A DNA stretch of 64,000 nt. Source: Pelomonas sp. V22. Lineage in GTDB: Bacteria; Pseudomonadota; Gammaproteobacteria; Burkholderiales; Burkholderiaceae_C. This document shows positions 25,747 to 34,029 of the stretch, piece by piece (position 1 is the stretch's first letter; each line of letters starts with the position of its first letter). The notes under the pieces are model-generated. The model was given only the letters and a program-made list of their open reading frames with translations. It made no database searches and was not told where the DNA came from. A program made the translations under genes and the position numbers. Location: contig NZ_JAGIXS010000001.1 in the NCBI RefSeq assembly GCF_030014915.1, positions 1,943,261-2,007,260 on the forward strand. The letters run 5' to 3'.

Positions 25747-26603
25747 CGCCGGGCCCTCAGCTCCGAGTAGAGATAGGGCACAACGAGGGCCGCCACCGTG
25801 GCCAGCATCATCATGGCGCTGGCGGCACCAAGGCCGATCTGGCCGCGCGAGAAGGCCATGGTGTACATGAAGGTGGCCGGCAGGTCGGTGGCATAGCCGG
25901 GGCCGCCGCCGGTCAGCGCCATCACGAGGTCAAAGCTCTTGATCGCCAGATGGCTGACCACCAGCAACGTGGAGAAGAACACCGGCCGCAGGCTCGGGAT
26001 GAGGATGCGCCAGTAGATGCGCGGCAGGCTGGCGCCGTCGATCTGCGCGGCCTTGATGATGCTGTCGTCGATGCCGCGCAGGCCGGCGAGGAACAGCGCC
26101 ATCACGAAGCCAGCGCTTTGCCAGACGCCGGCGAGCGCCACGCAGTAGATCGCCATCTCGGGGTCGACCAGCCAATCAAAGCTGAAGTCCGGATAGCCCC
26201 AGTCACGCACGATTTGCTCGAGGCCGGTGCCCGGGTTCAGCATCCATTTCCAGGCCGTGCCGGTGACGATGAAGGACAGCGCCATCGGGAAGAGATAGAT
26301 GGTGCGCAGCACACCTTCGGCCCGGACCTTCTGGTCCAGCAGCACGGCCATCAGGAGGCCGAGCGCCATGGCGCCGCCAATGAAGAGCGAGCCGAAGACC
26401 GCGAGGTTGCGCAGGGCCAGCCACCAACGCTCCATCTCGAACAAGGCCTCGTAGTTGGCCAGGCCCACCCACTCGTAGTTGGGCAAGAGGCGCGAGGCCG
26501 ACAGGCTCAGCCAGCCGTTCCAGGCCATCAGGCCATAGATGAACAGCAGCGAGACGAGGAAGGACGGCGCGACGACCAGGCGTGGCAGCCAGCTCTGTTT
26601 CAT
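25743..26603 (-). CDS. Carbohydrate ABC transporter permease, MalF type
   Basis: 286 residues, six transmembrane helices, with the N-terminal start MKQSWLPRLVVAPSFLVSLLFIYG. The EAA loop reads DSIIKAAQIDGASLPRIYWRILIPSLRP. It is the second membrane subunit of the sugar importer and sits 8 nt downstream of the binding-protein gene. In layout the set resembles the Pseudomonas glucose importer gtsABC-malK, but the sugar cannot be read from the sequence. Confidence 0.92.
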   Translation of the reverse strand: MKQSWLPRLVVAPSFLVSLLFIYGLMAWNGWLSLSASRLLPNYEWVGLANYEALFEMERWWLALRNLAVFGSLFIGGAMALGLLMAVLLDQKVRAEGVLRTIYLFPMALSFIVTGTAWKWMLNPGTGLEQIVRDWGYPDFSFDWLVDPEMAIYCVALAGVWQSAGFVMALFLAGLRGIDDSIIKAAQIDGASLPRIYWRILIPSLRPVFFSTLLVVSHLAIKSFDLVMALTGGGPGYATDLPATFMYTMAFSRGQIGLGAASAMMMLATVAALVVPYLYSELRARR

Positions 26604-26611
26604 GCGCGTGG

Positions 26612-27859
26612 TCAGCGTGTCTTGGCGGCCGAAGCGAGGCGCTTCATCGCATCAGCGGCCGTCATCTTGTCGCTGTTCCAGAAATTGCTGATCACGTCCT
26701 TGATCGCGCCTTCGGCGGCGGCCGGCACGGCCATGCCATGGGCCAGCGAGGGGATCAGCGTGCCGCCCTTAGCCGCAGCGGCAAAGTCATTCGCCGAGGC
26801 CTTGGCGCAGTCGTCGAACTTGTCGAGCTTCATGCCGGCGCGCACCGGGATCGAGCCCTTGGCCAGGTTGAAAGTCTCCTGGAAGGCGGGCGACATGATG
26901 GCGGCCGCCAGGTCCTTCTGGGCCTTCACATTGGCTTCGTTCTTCAGCTTGAACATGGCGAACGAGTCGATGTTGTAGCTGAAGCTCTTGGCCGATCCGG
27001 GCGAAGGCAGGCAGAGGAAGTCCTTGCCCGGCTGCTTGCCCGCCGCGATGAACTCGCCCTTGGCCCAGTCGCCCATGATCTGCATCGCCGCCTCGCCCTT
27101 GATCACCATCGCGGTGGCCAGGTTCCAGTCGCGGCCGGGGGCGTTCTTGTCGGTGTAGGGCTTGATGCGCTTGTAGGTGGCGAGCACCTTCTCCATCGTC
27201 GGGCTCGCGAGCGTTGCCGGGTCCAGCTGCACCAAGGTCTTGGCGTAGAACTCGGGGCCGCCTAAGCCGATGGCCACGGTCTCGAACAGGGTCAGGTCTT
27301 GCCAGTTCTGGCCACCATGGGCCAGCGGCAGGATGCCGGCCTTCTTGAGCGCCTCGGCGGCGACGAAGAACTCATCCCAGCTGGTCGGCGGCTGGAGCTT
27401 GGCGCGCTTGAAAACCTCCGGGTTGGCCCAGAGCCAGTTGACGCGGTGCACGTTGACCGGCACAGCGATGTAGCTGCCGCGGTACTTCATCTGGTCGGAG
27501 ACGGCCTTGGGCAGCAGCTCGTCCCAGTGCTCGGCCTTGGCCACATCATCGATGGACGCGAGCACGCCTTCCTTGGCCCAGTCCTGCAGTGAGGGGCCCT
27601 TGATCTGGGCGGCGGCCGGTGCATTGCCCGAGACCACGCGGGACTTCAGGACCGTCATCGCCGAATCGCCGCCACCGCCGGCCACGGCAAAGTCTTTCCA
27701 GGTGTGGCCCTTGGCCTGCAGCGTGGCCTTCAGGGCCTGGGCCGCCTTGGCCTCGCCGCCGCTGGTCCACCAGTGCAGGACTTCCACCTCGCCGGCGAAG
27801 GCTGTCGCAGCGGCCAGGGCCAGGCTGGCCGCCAGGGTCTTGAGGAGGGGGCGTTGCAT
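26612..27859 (-). CDS. Periplasmic sugar-binding protein of ABC transporter (family 1)
   Basis: 415 residues with a signal peptide (MQRPLLKTLAASLALAAATA, cleavage after AFA). The mature N-terminus EVEVLHWWTSGGEAKA is typical of GtsA/ThuE-like sugar-binding proteins; AAMQIMGDWAKGEF is another family block. It captures the sugar in the periplasm for the permeases downstream. Tandem ATTAACG sites upstream resemble those in front of the response regulator and glucosidase at 30.1 kb, so one regulator may control both. Glucose, a glucoside or a small beta-glucan sugar is the likely substrate by context. Confidence 0.92.
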   Translation of the reverse strand: MQRPLLKTLAASLALAAATAFAGEVEVLHWWTSGGEAKAAQALKATLQAKGHTWKDFAVAGGGGDSAMTVLKSRVVSGNAPAAAQIKGPSLQDWAKEGVLASIDDVAKAEHWDELLPKAVSDQMKYRGSYIAVPVNVHRVNWLWANPEVFKRAKLQPPTSWDEFFVAAEALKKAGILPLAHGGQNWQDLTLFETVAIGLGGPEFYAKTLVQLDPATLASPTMEKVLATYKRIKPYTDKNAPGRDWNLATAMVIKGEAAMQIMGDWAKGEFIAAGKQPGKDFLCLPSPGSAKSFSYNIDSFAMFKLKNEANVKAQKDLAAAIMSPAFQETFNLAKGSIPVRAGMKLDKFDDCAKASANDFAAAAKGGTLIPSLAHGMAVPAAAEGAIKDVISNFWNSDKMTAADAMKRLASAAKTR

Positions 27860-27894
27860 GCGGCTGTCTCCGGCGGCTTGTTGTGCCGCAAATT

Positions 27895-27912
27895 ATTAAC
27901 GGAGCATTAACG
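27895..27912 (-). promoter_or_regulatory. Tandem ATTAACG operator upstream of the sugar-transporter operon
   Basis: ATTAACG occurs at 27895 and 27906, an 11-bp period, 36-53 bp upstream of the binding-protein start and between it and the histidine-kinase stop. OmpR-family regulators bind tandem half-sites with this spacing. A similar pair (TTAACG, TTAATG, 11 bp apart) is found at 30087-30103. Confidence 0.5.
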
Positions 27913-27926
27913 CCACGGGCAAAGGA

Positions 27927-29363
27927 CTAACCCTGGTTCGGCAGGCTGATGCGGGCCAGCAGGCCCTGCGGCGCGAGCGGCAGCAGGCTGACCCGGCCTC
28001 CATGGCGCTCGACGATCTCGCGCACGATGGCGAGGCCGAGGCCGCAGCCGCTGCCCTCATCGGTGGCGCGCACGAAGCGCTCGAACACATGCTCCAGTTC
28101 GGCCTCGGGCAGGCCGGGGCCGTTGTCCTCCACCTCGAGCAAGACCCGGCCCGCCTCGGCTCGCAGCCGCACGGTGACGGTGGCTCCGCGCCCAGCGTAG
28201 CGGATCGCGTTGTCGATCAGGTTGCTCAAGGCCTCGCGCAGCAAGAGCAGGATGCCGCGCACCGGCAAGGGCGGCGTGCCTTCGTCCGCATCGTCCAGGC
28301 CCAGGTCGATGCCGGCCTGCAGGGCGCGCGGCACCAGCTCGGCCGTCAGCTCGGTGGCCAGGCGGCGCAGGTCGATCAGCTGGCGGTCCTGGCGGGAGGC
28401 GGAGTCGGGCTCGGCGCGGGCCAGCGTCAAGAGCTGGTTGATCAAATGGGCGCTGCGCACCGCGCTCTCGTGCACACGCTGCAGGCGCTGGGCCAGGGCC
28501 GGATCGCCCACGGCATCGGCATCGCGCAGGGCCAGCTCGGTCTGGCTCTTGAGCCCGGCCAGCGGCGTGCGCAGCTGGTGGGCAGCATCGCTGATGAAGC
28601 GCTTCTGCACGGCCACGCTGTGCTGCACCTCGGCCAGCAGCGCATTGATGGCGCCGGCCAGGGCGCGAACCTCGGGCGGTGCGGCGCTGAGCTGGATGGG
28701 TGCGAGGTCATTCGCGGCACGGCCCTCGACCTGGCGCTGCAAGAGGGCCAGGGGCGCCAGGCCAGCGCGGATGCCGGCGCCGACGATCAGGGTCATCAAG
28801 AGCATCAGCACCGACAGCGGCAGCACCATGTCGAGCAGGATCTGGCGCGCCAGCTCCTCGCGGTTGGCGCTGGAGCGCGCTACCTGCACCAGCAGCAACT
28901 GCCCCGGGCTGCCGGCCTCGCCATAGCGCAGCTGCAGAGCGGCCACCCGCACGCGCACCTCGCCGTGCTGGGGCTCGCGCAGCACGCCGTCGTAGTAGAA
29001 GGGCTCGCCGATTTGCGGTGCCGCGCCGGCGGGCAGGCCCGGCAGGTGCTTGTTGCCGAGGATGAACTGGCCCGGCGGCGTGCTGACCATGTAGAGCAGG
29101 CGGTCGCTGGGGTCGGATTCGAGGATGTCCTGCGCGGCGCGCGGAAAGTCGATCAGGAGGCCGTTGTCCTGCGGCTTGACCTGGCGCGCCAGGGCCCGCG
29201 TGGCCTGCGAGAGGCCGGCATCAATGGCGCGATTGGCATAGCCGGCGGCCAACTGGTAGGTGAAGAAGGCGGCGGCGATCCACAGCACCAGCTGGGGCAG
29301 CAGCAGCCAGGTGAGCAATTGCCGGCGCAGCGATCTCGCGCCGGGCACCGCCACCAGCTTCAT
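27927..29363 (-). CDS. Sensor histidine kinase, TctE-like
   Basis: 478 residues. A first transmembrane helix (LLTWLLLPQLVLWIAAAFF), a periplasmic 2CSK_N-type sensor region (about 40-165), a second helix (LPLSVLMLLMTLIVGAGI), a HAMP-like linker, a dimerisation domain with the phospho-accepting His in DAAHQLRTPLAGLKSQ (about 261) and an ATPase domain (NLIDNAIRYAG, DNGPGLPE, GCGLGLAIVREI). It phosphorylates the response regulator encoded just upstream; the genes overlap as ATGA. TctE-type kinases sense carboxylates or sugars in the periplasm. Context suggests a sugar. Confidence 0.92.
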   Translation of the reverse strand: MKLVAVPGARSLRRQLLTWLLLPQLVLWIAAAFFTYQLAAGYANRAIDAGLSQATRALARQVKPQDNGLLIDFPRAAQDILESDPSDRLLYMVSTPPGQFILGNKHLPGLPAGAAPQIGEPFYYDGVLREPQHGEVRVRVAALQLRYGEAGSPGQLLLVQVARSSANREELARQILLDMVLPLSVLMLLMTLIVGAGIRAGLAPLALLQRQVEGRAANDLAPIQLSAAPPEVRALAGAINALLAEVQHSVAVQKRFISDAAHQLRTPLAGLKSQTELALRDADAVGDPALAQRLQRVHESAVRSAHLINQLLTLARAEPDSASRQDRQLIDLRRLATELTAELVPRALQAGIDLGLDDADEGTPPLPVRGILLLLREALSNLIDNAIRYAGRGATVTVRLRAEAGRVLLEVEDNGPGLPEAELEHVFERFVRATDEGSGCGLGLAIVREIVERHGGRVSLLPLAPQGLLARISLPNQG

Positions 29364-30037
29364 GCCACCGCCGCCTCGTTCTCGAGCAGGTAGCCGAGGC
29401 CGCGCACCGTGCGGATGGCCAGGCCCGAGCGCTCCAGCTTGCGGCGCAGGCGGTGGATGTAGACCTCGATGGACCCCCCGCCCGCATCACCGCCATCCAG
29501 GGCCCAGGCCTGCGTGATCTGCTGCTTGCTGACCACGCGGTCCTGCTCGGTGAGCAGCAGGTCCAGCAGCAACCATTCGCGCGGGCTCAGCTCCAGCACC
29601 GCGCCGCGCACGCTGGCACGCCGGGCCCCGCGGTCGAAGCTGAGCGGGCCCAGCGTCAAGGTGGCGCGGGCCTGCGGCCGGCCCCGGCGCATCAGCGCAT
29701 GCAGGCGGGCCTCCAGCTCGGGGAAATCAAAAGGCTTGGTCAGGTAGTCGTCGGCACCGGCGTTGAGGCCGGCCACGCGGTCGTCCAGGCCGTCCAGTGC
29801 GGTCAGCACCAGCACCGGGGTCAGGCATTGCGCGGCACGGGCGCGCTTCAGGACGGTCAGACCATCGACCAGGGGCAGGCCGAGGTCGAGGATCACGACA
29901 TCGAAGTCCTGCTTCTGCAAGAGGTACTCGGCCACGGCGCCGTTCGGCGCATGCTCGACGCCGAAGCCGGCGCGGCGCAGCTGGGCCGACAAGGCATCGG
30001 CCAGCAGTGCATCGTCTTCGGCAAGCAGCAGGTTCAT
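29360..30037 (-). CDS. OmpR-family response regulator, TctD/QseB-like
   Basis: 225 residues. The receiver domain has the acidic pair EDD at 7-9, the phosphorylated Asp in VVILDLGLPL (about 51), Thr in VLTAL and Lys in YLTKPFD. The DNA-binding winged helix follows (ELSPREWLLLDLLL, EVYIHRLRRKLERSGLAIRTVRGLGY). It is transcribed before the kinase and divergent from the GH3 gene. The tandem TTAACG/TTAATG site in the 117-bp gap and the matching pair before the transporter operon make it a candidate regulator of both. Confidence 0.93.
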   Translation of the reverse strand: MNLLLAEDDALLADALSAQLRRAGFGVEHAPNGAVAEYLLQKQDFDVVILDLGLPLVDGLTVLKRARAAQCLTPVLVLTALDGLDDRVAGLNAGADDYLTKPFDFPELEARLHALMRRGRPQARATLTLGPLSFDRGARRASVRGAVLELSPREWLLLDLLLTEQDRVVSKQQITQAWALDGGDAGGGSIEVYIHRLRRKLERSGLAIRTVRGLGYLLENEAAVA

Positions 30038-30086
30038 GGGAGCGTGACTGTAGCCGTCCCCAATCGGGGTGGCAGCGATGCTAGGG

Positions 30087-30103
30087 TTAACGTTTCTTTA
30101 ATG
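30087..30103. promoter_or_regulatory. Tandem TTAACG/TTAATG operator between response regulator and GH3 gene
   Basis: TTAACG at 30087 and TTAATG at 30098 are 11 bp apart. An inverted copy, CGTTAA, lies near 30116-30121. The site is about 50 bp upstream of both divergent starts, so it could control the two-component operon and the glucosidase together. Confidence 0.5.
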
Positions 30104-30154
30104 CAATGGGGGGATCGTTAAGAATCCCGGCGACCGCACGACCCGGCCCGCCCC

Positions 30155-32623
30155 ATGCTTTCACGCCTCGCGCTCTCGCTGCTCTTCGTCGCCCTGCCCG
30201 CGCTGGCCGCCGAGCCGGTCCGCTGGCCCGCCGTGCAGAGCCCCGTGCAGCGCGACTCGGCACTGGAGGCGCGCATAGACCAGATCCTCGCCGGCATGAC
30301 GCTGGCGCAGAAGGTCGGCCAGATGACGCAGCCGGAGATCAAGTTCGTCACGCCCGAGCAGGTGCGGCGCTTCTACATAGGCTCGGTGCTGAACGGCGGC
30401 GGTGCCTGGCCCGGCAACAACAAGTACGCGGCGCTGCAGGACTGGGTGCAGCTGGCCGAGGCCTATCACCAGGCCTCGATGAGCACGGACATGAAGACGC
30501 CCGTGCCGGTGATCTGGGGCACGGACGCGGTCCACGGCCACAACAACGTGCTCGGGGCCACGCTGTTCCCGCACAACATGGCGCTCGGCGCCACGCGCAA
30601 TCCGGCCCTGGTGGCCGAGATAGGCACAGCCGTGGCGCGCCAGGTGCGCGCCAGCGGCATCCCCTGGACCTTTGCGCCGACGCTGGCCGTCTCGCAGGAC
30701 CTGCGCTGGGGCCGAGCCTACGAGAGCTACTCGGCCGACCCGGCCGTGGTCGAGCAGCTCGGCGCCGCCTTCGTGCGCGGCCTGCAGGGGCAGCTGGGCA
30801 GCGACGACAGCGCGCTGGCCACGGCCAAGCATTTCATCGGCGATGGCGGCACGCACCTCGGCCGCGACCAGGGCCAGACGCGCACCAGCGAGAAGCTCCT
30901 GCGTGACCTGCACGGCCGTGGCTACTACGGCGCCCTCGGTGCCGGCGCGCAGACGGTGATGGCCTCGTTCAACAGCTGGTTCGACACGGCCCACAACCAG
31001 GACGAAGGCAAGCTGCACGGCCATCGCCACCTGCTGACCACGGCGCTGAAGGAGCAGATGGGCTTCGATGGCCTGGTCGTGTCCGACTGGAACGGCATTG
31101 GCCAGGTGGCTGGCTGCAGCGACACACGCTGCGCCCAGGCCATCAATGCCGGCGTCGACCTCGTGATGGTGCCCGAGCATTGGCAGGCCTTCATCCGGGA
31201 CACCATCGCCCTGGTCGAGCGCGGTGAGATACCGCTGGCTCGCATCGACGATGCCGTGCGCCGCATCCTGCGCGTCAAGCTGCGTGCCGGCTTGTTCGAC
31301 AAGAGCCCGGCGCAGAACCGGTTCGCCGGCAAGGCCGAGGCGCTGCAAGCCCGGGAGCTGGCGCGCCGCGCGGTGCGCGAATCGCTGGTGCTCTTGAAGA
31401 ACGAGGGCCAGGTCTTGCCGCTGGGGCGCGATGCGCGCGTGCTGGTGGTCGGCAAGAGCGCCGACAGCCTGGAAAACCAGACCGGCGGCTGGACGCTCAG
31501 CTGGCAGGGCACGGGCAACAGGAACAGCGATTTCGCCAACGGCCAGAGCGTGCTGGCCGGGCTGCGCGAGCAGCTGGGCCAGCAGCGTGTGACGTTCAGC
31601 ATCGATGGCAAGGACGTGCGCGTGGCTGACTTCGATGCGGTGATCGCCGTCATCGGCGAGACGCCCTATGCCGAGGGCGTGGGCGACATCCCGCCCTGGG
31701 GCACGCTGCGCCATGCCGACCGCCATCCGGAAGACCTGGCCGCGCTGCAAGCGGTGAGCGGGCAGGGCAAGCCGGTGATCACGGTCTTCATTGCGGGCCG
31801 GCCGCTGTTCGTCAATGAGTTGCTGAACCTGTCCGACGCCTTCGTCGCCGCCTGGCTACCCGGCACCGAGGGTGGCGGTGTGGCCGATGTGCTCTTGCAA
31901 GGCGGCGCTGGCTTCAAGGGCAAGCTGCCCTTCGCCTGGCCGCGCGAGGCTTGCCCACGTGGGGGCAAGCCCTTGTTCGCCATGGGCTATGGCCTGCACT
32001 ACGGCCAGAAGATCCGTGTGCCTCAGCTGAGCACCCAGCACCCGGAAGGCGGCTGCGCGGCCAGCAAGGAGCTGATGATCTTCGAGCGCAGCGCCCAGGC
32101 TCCCTATGCGCTGATTCTGAACAGCCCGAGCAATCAATGGCCTGAGCTGCGCATCGGCGACGACCTGAACGGCACCTGGACCCGCCCCGATATCGAACTC
32201 ACGACCACCGACATGCACCAGCAGCAGGATGCCAAGCGCCTGCGCTGGAGCGGCCCGGCCAAGGTGCTGGCCTATGCGCCACAGCGCGTGGACCTGCAGA
32301 AGACCTACCGCGATGCGGCCCTGGTGTTCGACCTGCGCGTGGAGCAGGCCGCCACGCAGCCGGTGAGGCTGGCCATGGGCCATGACCAGGGCTTGGACCT
32401 CTCGGCACCGCTGGCGCAGACGCCCATGAACAAGCCACGCCGCTTCGTCGTACCGCTGAGCTGCTTCGCGGCGGCCGGCACGGACCTGACCAAGGTCGAG
32501 ATTCCGTTCGCACTCTCCACCACCGGCGCCTTCACCGCCAGCCTGGCACGCGTCCGCATCGAGGCAGGCGCGGCCAGGCGGCCGGAAGCGATTGCTTGCA
32601 GCGCGCTGAAAAGCCCGTACTGA
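30155..32623 (+). CDS. Exported GH3 beta-glucosidase / exo-1,4-1,3-glucanase (ExoP-like)
   Basis: 822 residues with a signal peptide (MLSRLALSLLFVALPALA). The GH3 barrel has WGTDAVHGHNNV, AKHFIGDGGT and the nucleophile Asp in VVSDWNGIG (about 311). The second domain has ESLVLLKNEGQVLPL and GETPYAEGVGD. A C-terminal 170-residue galactose-binding-like region, as in ExoP-type marine and soil glucanases, ends the protein. It would release glucose from beta-glucans or cello-oligosaccharides in the periplasm. The sugar ABC transporter and two-component system next to it complete a small utilisation locus. Confidence 0.9.
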   Translation: MLSRLALSLLFVALPALAAEPVRWPAVQSPVQRDSALEARIDQILAGMTLAQKVGQMTQPEIKFVTPEQVRRFYIGSVLNGGGAWPGNNKYAALQDWVQLAEAYHQASMSTDMKTPVPVIWGTDAVHGHNNVLGATLFPHNMALGATRNPALVAEIGTAVARQVRASGIPWTFAPTLAVSQDLRWGRAYESYSADPAVVEQLGAAFVRGLQGQLGSDDSALATAKHFIGDGGTHLGRDQGQTRTSEKLLRDLHGRGYYGALGAGAQTVMASFNSWFDTAHNQDEGKLHGHRHLLTTALKEQMGFDGLVVSDWNGIGQVAGCSDTRCAQAINAGVDLVMVPEHWQAFIRDTIALVERGEIPLARIDDAVRRILRVKLRAGLFDKSPAQNRFAGKAEALQARELARRAVRESLVLLKNEGQVLPLGRDARVLVVGKSADSLENQTGGWTLSWQGTGNRNSDFANGQSVLAGLREQLGQQRVTFSIDGKDVRVADFDAVIAVIGETPYAEGVGDIPPWGTLRHADRHPEDLAALQAVSGQGKPVITVFIAGRPLFVNELLNLSDAFVAAWLPGTEGGGVADVLLQGGAGFKGKLPFAWPREACPRGGKPLFAMGYGLHYGQKIRVPQLSTQHPEGGCAASKELMIFERSAQAPYALILNSPSNQWPELRIGDDLNGTWTRPDIELTTTDMHQQQDAKRLRWSGPAKVLAYAPQRVDLQKTYRDAALVFDLRVEQAATQPVRLAMGHDQGLDLSAPLAQTPMNKPRRFVVPLSCFAAAGTDLTKVEIPFALSTTGAFTASLARVRIEAGAARRPEAIACSALKSPY

Positions 32624-33043
32624 TCAGCGCGTGATGATGTCGCGGTGCATGGGCGCCAGCAGGGCCAGCAAGCGGTTCTGCGTGGCGAACGGAATGGCCG
32701 CGTCGTCCATGCTCTGCTGCAGCACCTCGACGAGGATGTTGAAGTCCTTCTTGGCGATGCCGAGGTCGGCATGCGAATTCTTCATCTTCGCGCCCTCGTA
32801 CTTGCAAGGGCCGCCGCTGAGCACACAGACCTGATCGGTCAGCTGCTCGGCCAGGCCCTTGGGATTGGTTTCCTTGAAGAAGTGGCCAATGCGCTCGTCA
32901 CGCTTCAGGCGGCCGCTGAAGTCGCTCATCAGCTTGGCGATGCCGGGCTTCTCGCCGAGTTCGCGGTAGAGGCTGTCGTCGCCGGCAAAGGCCGAGGCGC
33001 CCACCAGCAGGGACAGGGCAATCAGGGTGTTGCGGATGAACAT
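32624..33043 (-). CDS. Exported group 1 truncated haemoglobin
   Basis: 139 residues. A signal peptide (MFIRNTLIALSLLVGASAFA) precedes a short globin: SLYRELGEKPGIAKLMSDF, RIGHFFKETN, GPCKYEGAKMKNSHADLGI with the proximal haem His near residue 89. Group 1 truncated haemoglobins bind O2 and detoxify NO, normally in the cytoplasm; this one appears exported. It follows the DUF3034 gene by 17 nt in one operon. It abuts the GH3 gene tail to tail with no gap. Confidence 0.88.
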   Translation of the reverse strand: MFIRNTLIALSLLVGASAFAGDDSLYRELGEKPGIAKLMSDFSGRLKRDERIGHFFKETNPKGLAEQLTDQVCVLSGGPCKYEGAKMKNSHADLGIAKKDFNILVEVLQQSMDDAAIPFATQNRLLALLAPMHRDIITR

Positions 33044-33060
33044 AATGGGTTTCCTCTCGA

Positions 33061-33951
33061 TCAGAACGCCAATTGGGCCGACAGATAGGTCCCGGTCTGG
33101 CGTTTGGGGATCACGGCCGGCACGATGCGGCCCAGGTCCACGTAGGCGGCGGTCAGCGAGAAGTGCTTGCTCGGCGCCCAGGCGATGAAGAGGTCTTTCC
33201 AGTCTTCCTCGCGCAGGCCGGCGCCGAGGGCGCTGGGGTTGAGCTTGTCGGGCTTGGCGCGGTACTCGAGGCCCACGGCCAGCTGCTTGCTGAAGAGGTA
33301 GGCCAGCGAGAACTCCGGCTGCAGGCTGTAGCTCGTGCTGGCCGTGCCGCCGAAGCCCAAGAGGCCCATCTGGTTGGCCTTGGTAGCGCGCAAGGTGGCG
33401 TTCACCAGGATGCCCTGGGCCAGGAAGAGCTTGGTGGCGCTGACGTAGAGGTCGGTGCCGTTCTTGCTCGCACCCAGCGACGTGAGCGTGGCCTGCAGGC
33501 CACCGGCATCGCCGCCCTTGTGTTCCAGGCCCACGGCGATCTGCGGCATGGCGCTGTCGCTGTCCAGCACGGCATCGCCGGCCACGCGCAGCTTGGCGCC
33601 AAAGATGTCCTGCTTGAGCTTGAGCCCGGGCAGGCCCAGCGCCGTGCCGGTGGCGCCGGTGTCAAAACTCTGCTTGGCGAGCGACAGCTCGAGCCGCTCG
33701 TCCCAGCTGACGAGGGCGCCGTCGGTCGTCAAGCTGTAGTCCTGCGTCTTGACCCGCGTGGCATGCGCTGTGGCGCCCCACTCCCCGCGTGTGGCATAGC
33801 TGCCGATCACGGCCCAGGGCGTGAGGCCGCCGCCGGCCGCGCCTTCAACGCTGGACACGCCACCGGTCAGCAAGAGCTTGCCATCGCCAGCCAGAGCAGG
33901 GCCGGCCAGCAGCAAGGCAGTTGCAGCCACCCAGAGATTCTTGGTACGCAT
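33061..33951 (-). CDS. DUF3034 family outer-membrane-like protein
   Basis: 296 residues from the ATG at 33951. A signal peptide (MRTKNLWVAATALLLAGPALA) leads into GDGKLLLTGGVSSVEGAAGG, the usual start of DUF3034 proteins. Alternating hydrophobic beta-strands follow, and the last residues end in aromatic F (YLSAQLAF), as in outer-membrane beta-barrels. The function is not known. It forms an operon with the exported truncated haemoglobin, which suggests a shared role in a respiratory or NO-related process (inference). Confidence 0.8.
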   Translation of the reverse strand: MRTKNLWVAATALLLAGPALAGDGKLLLTGGVSSVEGAAGGGLTPWAVIGSYATRGEWGATAHATRVKTQDYSLTTDGALVSWDERLELSLAKQSFDTGATGTALGLPGLKLKQDIFGAKLRVAGDAVLDSDSAMPQIAVGLEHKGGDAGGLQATLTSLGASKNGTDLYVSATKLFLAQGILVNATLRATKANQMGLLGFGGTASTSYSLQPEFSLAYLFSKQLAVGLEYRAKPDKLNPSALGAGLREEDWKDLFIAWAPSKHFSLTAAYVDLGRIVPAVIPKRQTGTYLSAQLAF

Positions 33952-33976
33952 GCGTGGTACTCCCTTCAAAGTCGAA

Positions 33977-34007
33977 GGACAAATGTCCCTAGACAAAAAC
34001 AATTGTT
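33977..34007. promoter_or_regulatory. Palindromes between DUF3034 gene and psuK
   Basis: GGACA-AA-TGTCC (33977-33988) and the perfect 10-bp palindrome AACAATTGTT (33998-34007) lie in the 78-bp gap between divergent genes. They are probable operators. The helix-turn-helix domain fused to PsuK is a candidate ligand for the second, which ends 22 bp before the psuK ATG. Confidence 0.35.
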
Positions 34008-34029
34008 CATTCCGCGTCACAATCCGCCG

